Assembly: GCA_961205875.1 (NCBI GenBank)
Contig: OY540821.1
Location: 13,206,001-13,270,000 of the forward strand
Length of the DNA stretch: 64,000 bases
Source of the DNA: Sialis fuliginosa
Taxonomy: Eukaryota; Arthropoda; Insecta; Megaloptera; Sialidae
Direction: 5' to 3'
Both the position numbers and the translations under genes were made by a program. Positions within the stretch are counted from its first letter, which is position 1. Every line of letters starts with the position of its first letter. Positions 59,107 to 64,000 of this stretch are shown piece by piece. The notes under the pieces were generated by a model that saw only the letters and a program-made list of their open reading frames with translations, did no database searches and was not told where the DNA came from.

Positions 59107-59962
59107 ATTAAGTAATTTAAAGTCTTAAGTAGACTTAATTGTCTTTTGGTTTCTGAACATTCAGATATTAATAATACGTATTTCTTACTTGTATATGAAA
59201 TATACATATAGTATATAATATATAAGTATTTTATAGTGAAGCCGATTTTTTCCGAAATCCGGAATTTGATGGAGTTATCCATTTTAACCTTCCATGAATC
59301 CATTCTGATTATTTTCGCCATTATGTCTGTGTGTCTGCCTGTCTGTAAGCGCTGTAATTCAAATACGATAAATTGTAGAAGGGTGAAATTTCACATTTAA
59401 GATTAAATTTTGTATGGAAAGAAAACCACATATTTTTGAAAACGATCTTTCAACCGGATACGGATGTTTACTGACATCGATTTATGAATTTATCGAATTA
59501 CTTTGAAACAGTGCAAATTAGAAAAAAAATGGTCAAGATGTAGGCTAATATTACAATTATGTCATTTAAATTTTAAATATTTAGTCCATTATCAGAAAAA
59601 GTGAAATCATGATAGTGTGTTTGGTCCAGAAAGTGGATAGTATTTAAATTCATGTTGATATATAGTGTTAAATATTACAAACATCGGCAATACACTAAAA
59701 TCCTTTGATTTCAAAAATATGAATATTTAATAGTTATATAAATGAGGGTTTTTTGTACTTTGTAAATGCAAATACGTTATAAATCGATTTTGAAATATAG
59801 ATAAATCTGGACATCTATATTTTTATTATATTCAATTTAACTTATCACATAATAATAGTCGTCATAACATATCATTCGTTAAAAATCCTTAAAAAATCAC
59901 GAATTATTAATATCTGAATGTTCAGAAACTAACTTATTACTTAAGACTTTAATTCACTTAAT
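59107..59962. mobile_element. 856-bp element with ~65-bp TIRs enclosing repeat S
   Basis: The left terminus ATTAAGTAATTTAAAGTCTT and the right terminus (reverse complement ATTAAGTGAATTAAAGTCTT) both continue to TTCTGAACATTCAGATATTA. Inside, 59239-59475 is homologous in reverse to 21375-21560 (repeat S), including a CTGTGTGTCTGCCTGTCTG tract. Either S is the usual interior of this element or it was captured. No transposase is visible and no target duplication is clear. Confidence 0.72.
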
Positions 59963-60044
59963 TTTCAAATTACTGTTTTAAAATTTCCAGCAAGCTACTG
60001 ACGTAAACACATATACATATCACGGCATTGCGTACATACATATA

Positions 60045-60452
60045 CAGTGTGTCCCAGAATAAATGTAACAAGAGGTGTAATGAACAATTCTTTTCGAATT
60101 TCAGAATTACATTTGGGGATCGAGTCCTGCTTGATGTAAAACTAACGTATATCAAAAATTAGTTGATTTTGTTTTATATAGGATGTTTTATAAGTAAAGT
60201 TGTAAAAATAGCAAAGAACAAACTACCTTAAAATGATCTGAAATTCGGTATAGATTTTTTTTCCTATTTTGAAAAAATAAAGATAGTTTGTTCTTGGTTA
60301 TTTTTACAACTATGCTTAAAAAACACCCTGTAGAAGACCAAATCACCTAATTTTTGGTATACCTTAGTTTTACATCAAGTAGGACTCGATCACCAAATAC
60401 CATTCTGAAATTCGATTTTTTTTTCTTATTACACCTATCCTGGGACACACTG
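60045..60452. mobile_element. Family F foldback element, copy 1 (408 bp, TA flanks)
   Basis: The termini CAGTGTGTCCCAGAATAAAT and, in reverse, CAGTGTGTCCCAGGATAGGT are flanked by TA (60043-60044, 60453-60454). Complementarity runs nearly to the centre at about 60248, including a nested pair ATAGGATGTTTTATAAGTAA and a diverged inverse ending AACACCCTGTAG, and the paired AGAACAAACTA tract. The 61-, 66- and 69-codon frames here are mirror artefacts. The CAGTGTGTCCC end with TA fits Tc1/mariner-type elements. Confidence 0.82.
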
Positions 60453-60454
60453 TA

Positions 60455-61645
60455 TAAATGTATATATGCACACAAATTTCCTTTACCAGGATTGATACAG
60501 TTTGTAACGGGGCTGCTCAGCTTTCTGGATGAAAGAGAACATTCCAAACTTTATCTGAATTAAGTTACACGAGTTATACTTCGACGGCGTTCATTGAAAG
60601 GAGGGGATACACAATTGAATCACGTCTCTAAATATTTCTAAAAGATAAAATGAGTGTTAACTTCTTTCGCACTTTGGTGTTTGTGCATTGTGGCATGCCA
60701 TAAAAGTCATTGTAGTATTTTTGAGGCTGTAAGTTTGAAACCTTTTTAAGTTGATTGTGTTTTGTAAATAGCTTTTTAAAATTGTCGTTTAAATGTGGGA
60801 ATTTAGAAAATTGTCAAATAAAATATATTTCTCGTTAAATTTATAAATATCATTAACATATGAATTTTTATTAGATAATATCAATTGTAAATTATTCTTA
60901 ATGCGGACCTTTCAATTAATCGTCGCTTACTAGCTCTAGAGTATTAGGTTTTCGAACAGTAACTGCCCTACCAAAATCAAGTCAAGTCAAAATGAGTTTA
61001 TTAATTATGTTTAAAAAAAAATAATAATTGCATGAAATGTTTGTATTCATTAGAGATTAATACAATTAGAGAATAGAATGTAAATGGAGTAAAAAAATCA
61101 TCTCAACATCGCCAACAACATTTACAGAAATACATCCATATCTTGTTCGGCAAAAGCGAAGAACCTCTCCAAAGGTAATGATGTATGTGATGTCTCATGA
61201 ATTGGCCACAATGTCGTCTGAATAGATACGGATGAAGACACCGACTTTATTTATGGTTATTTTTTTCCTCCCCCCACGCGAAATCAAAAGAAAGCGACGC
61301 GATGTTTCAAGATTACCTTTTTCATGGGAATGGTCAAAAGAGGAAATGTATGTTTTCGTTAATCTTTCATGTGTGACTGACTGGTATCTCTTTCCGAATT
61401 AATCTCCTGTGTAAATAATTCGGAAAAGGAATTATTCATAATATACGTGGTTTACGTTTTTCCTCAACTGATTTTTATTTTTAGATTTTCTTTCAAACTA
61501 AAACCTTTTTGCAAGTAGAAACACAATTTTTGTACTATTTAAAATGAGTACCTAACGGATAAAATTTAGAACCAAAATCAAAAAAACTGTCACTTTCTAG
61601 CTACCATTTGATCTAGAAAGCTGAGATTTGACATAATTAATAATA
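60455..61645. other. No recognised feature
   Basis: AT-rich. No frame or repeat of note. Confidence 0.5.
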
Positions 61646-61650
61646 ATAAT

Positions 61651-61895
61651 AAAAACACTGAAAAGTATATCTAATAATAAATAAAATTTAACAGTTTCTG
61701 GAGTCAGTTTTATTTTTTTTTATAAAAAAGTTTTTTATTGGCTTGGCATTTGGTACCGACTTCAAAAACTGTTAAATTAAATTTATTATTAGGTATACTT
61801 TTCAGTGTTTTTGTTTTTGAAGTCGTTTTTTTTTGTAAAAACTATACGGTACGGGACACTAGTACGCAAGGCTCGACTCACACATGGCAACTTTT
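61651..61895. repeat. Inverted repeat (162 bp) adjoining repeat M motif copy 4
   Basis: AAAAACACTGAAAAGTATAT at 61651 is inverted at about 61793-61812, with arms of about 55 bp that include AACAGTTTCTGGAGTC and its complement GACTTCAAAAACTGTT. Immediately after it, 61850-61895 carries ACTATACGGTACGGGACACT and the AGGCTCGACTC tract, the repeat M motif. The two may belong to one element. Confidence 0.6.
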
Positions 61896-62089
61896 TTTGT
61901 TACTTGAATGCATTGAGTTGTAGTTCGTGTAAAATATGTTCTCTTCCACTTTCATTGGTACAATTCAATTCGGATCATTAAAATCGACAATTCCCATCAA
62001 TAATTTTTATTATAGACTAGAAAAAAATCTAAAATAGAACCAACATATCCTTCTATTTTTCGCAATCGTACTCAAAAGATTACGCTGCG

Positions 62090-62340
62090 TCATGTGACTT
62101 CATACATCATAAATATGGCATTGCGGGCCAGGGTATAATTTGTAGAGATAGAGTAAGTCTTTAGGAAAACACTTAAATGGCAGGAAAGGATCGTGATAGG
62201 TGCCGCATTGGCGTTCCAACGCATATACATCATAACTTGCCCGGTAATAAAAGAAATATATCGCATTTGCCCCGATGCCTTTAAAGGCGGGCGACAATAC
62301 AAGATCTATGGCGTACAGAGATTCTCAAAATCGTGTGTGG
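62090..62340 (-). other. GC-richer islet with overlapping open frames, unrecognised
   Basis: This segment is much less AT-rich than its surroundings. The minus strand is open in two frames at once (62090-62302 and 62100-62297, 70 and 65 codons). Neither peptide matches a family that I recognise. It could be a decayed exon, a fragment of an old element, or chance. No splice context could be established. Confidence 0.25.
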
Positions 62341-62344
62341 GTGG

Positions 62345-64000
62345 ATTGTACTATTAGAATTTATATTAATATATGCTTACGGCGATTTTGGCGCGCTGAA
62401 TATATTATAGACATTTATAAAAATAATATTATGTAATATACGTTTAAAAATAAAAATAAAATATTTGCATGTGTCTGAAGTAACATTGATTTCCCTTGTG
62501 TATCTTTTAACAATTAAATACACTAGTGGAGTCATATTAGCGATTTTTTTTAATAAGGAACTGAAAGGAAGGAACATTTTTTTATAAATTTGTTCTAGGT
62601 ATTACATAACTGAAATCTTTAGATTGGGTGACCTCCGGAAGGCAATATTTTTTTTACCTTTTTGAAAAACAGTCTTTTCTACGGTTTCTCTTGTACATTT
62701 TAAAAATATTTACGTTTGTGTTGGCCGGATTATAAAACTAAAAAATCCATTGTCTTCGTTCTGAATTTTCCTACAAAACTGAATACTTTAAAAATCCTGT
62801 AAATTTGTTACATAACCTTAAAAAATATAAACCAAAACAATGAGAATTTTATTTTATTTTTTTGTATAACTTGGTCAATAGTAAATGGATTTTAATAAAA
62901 TTTTGGGAAAATATATTTCTTTTAATTATAGATAAGTGTGCAAAATTTCAAACCACAATTTTTGTAAAAACGGCTAAAAAACGCATTTCAAATAATATTA
63001 AATAATTATTTCTCATACAATTTTTCCTGTATGGAGATTCTATTTTTGCGATGGAGTTTGAACGGCGACTATTGTCCTTTACTTTCTTTCTTCCCTTATT
63101 TCGTTGCCGTTATGTCGTTGAGACGACCAGCATTTTATTGCTCACGATGGCCCATTACCGAATACTCTAATTTACGTTGTTTACTATTTATAAGTGTATT
63201 TTCCGCGAAAGAAACAGGTTTCAAGTATAATTTCATATGAAGCAGTTATTTTATCACTGGATTCAGCGTAACATTTTTATAAGAATTAACACATTATATA
63301 AAAAAAATATGTGATATAATTCATTTTGAAGATAAGTTTGTGATATAGAAAAAAAATAAGAAGTAAAAGTGGTAATTAATAATAATAAAATACAGTAGAA
63401 TTTCGATTTCGGATTTTCGACTATCACAATTGTCCAAAATAGATCATTTTAACAGAAAAAATAACGAAAAAACATATTATTATTTTTTGGATGTATATCT
63501 AGACTACCATGAGATAATAGGAATTTTTTCTTTCCTAAAAAAAGACAAATTCTTTGGTACTTAAGGAATAAAATATGATTAGTAGTAGTATTTTTATATT
63601 AAAACATATACTGTCAGTTTAATATCTAGAATTTAATCTAATGGTAAAGAATAAAAAACGAGATGACTATCATCTTTAGATGACAGCTATTTTTCCTAGT
63701 TATTACCTATACTTAATATTAAGTACTTGCTATTTTCAGTAAATAGTGCGTCATAATTTCATTGAATGCTTCAATTTTATTAGTTTTTTAAATTGCATTT
63801 CATATATTAATGTCACATATAAAACTCTATTTACTTTGTATGTATTATTCATTGCGTTATATTTTTTGTCAATTTACTGGTTTTCTGAAAGAATAATTTT
63901 TGATTGGTGAGTTCTAAAGCTTGAGTTCAATACGTTTTCTTTTTTTTAATTCCAAATTTGTTTAAATAAATTCATACGCCCATATTTTCCTCTCATATAG
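62345..64000. other. No recognised feature to the window end
   Basis: AT-rich. A 69-codon plus-strand frame at 63031-63240 in a slightly GC-richer patch has no recognisable domain. Confidence 0.5.

Noticed and set aside
1-64000. CRISPR array, prophage, operon, tRNA or rRNA
   Set aside because: No evenly spaced direct repeats with unique spacers, no ribosome-binding-site-led gene strings, and no cloverleaf or rRNA signature words were seen. The compositional and repeat profile is eukaryotic.

Overview
The window reads as a gene-poor, repeat-rich stretch of an animal nuclear genome, most likely an insect. It is strongly AT-rich by eye, and no open reading frame exceeds about 120 codons. There are no bacterial-style operons and no recognisable rRNA or tRNA. 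It carries many small terminal-inverted-repeat (TIR) elements of kinds common in arthropods: TA-flanked ends starting CAGGGTG or CAGTGTGTCCC, hAT-like ends starting CAGTGG, and an irritans-type mariner relic. A two-copy repeat ending in a tract like CACTTGGCCGG resembles repeats I know from Lepidoptera, but the order cannot be fixed from this window. I recognise no host protein-coding exon. The only protein similarity I can support is the broken mariner transposase at 40976-41220.

Layout. 1-6600: a TA-flanked MITE (family A, copy 1), 60-bp direct repeats around a TTAA-ended repeat, a 609-bp TIR element, and small duplications. 6795-8100: a hairpin with a hammerhead-like core, then an 825-bp almost fully palindromic foldback element. 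11229-12590: the clearest structure in the window, a 1105-bp hAT-type element (family B) with 14-bp TIRs and an 8-bp target duplication, inserted into an older repeat (family E). 14.9-25 kb: further copies of E and B, a 510-bp TIR element, and an hAT remnant with an exact 8-bp flanking duplication. 25.7-36 kb: repeat N, three more A copies, and a second hammerhead-like motif on the minus strand. 36.9-43.1 kb: the densest stretch, with a 191-bp element with a roughly 9-10-bp target duplication (family P), a 317-bp TA-flanked MITE, a 147-bp hairpin MITE, a full-length E copy whose right end is tandemly repeated three times at 202 bp, a 209-bp MITE with Stowaway-like termini, the mariner pseudogene, and a 423-bp TA-flanked element. 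46-64 kb: a third large copy of B, second copies of N, F and P, a minus-strand fragment of E, and several long-arm inverted repeats.

How the parts relate. Nearly everything identifiable is a non-autonomous transposon or its debris. Nesting (B inside E, the tandem array derived from the end of E, a shared motif repeat inside a long TIR element) gives a relative order of insertion. Several elements (B, the 7.3-8.1 kb foldback, F) are long inverted repeats whose transcripts would fold into long hairpins, so they are plausible small-RNA sources. That is inference. I did not find a coherent new gene system. The most unusual signals are the hammerhead-like motifs, the Stowaway-like MITE in what looks like an animal genome, and the two P copies with their long target duplications.
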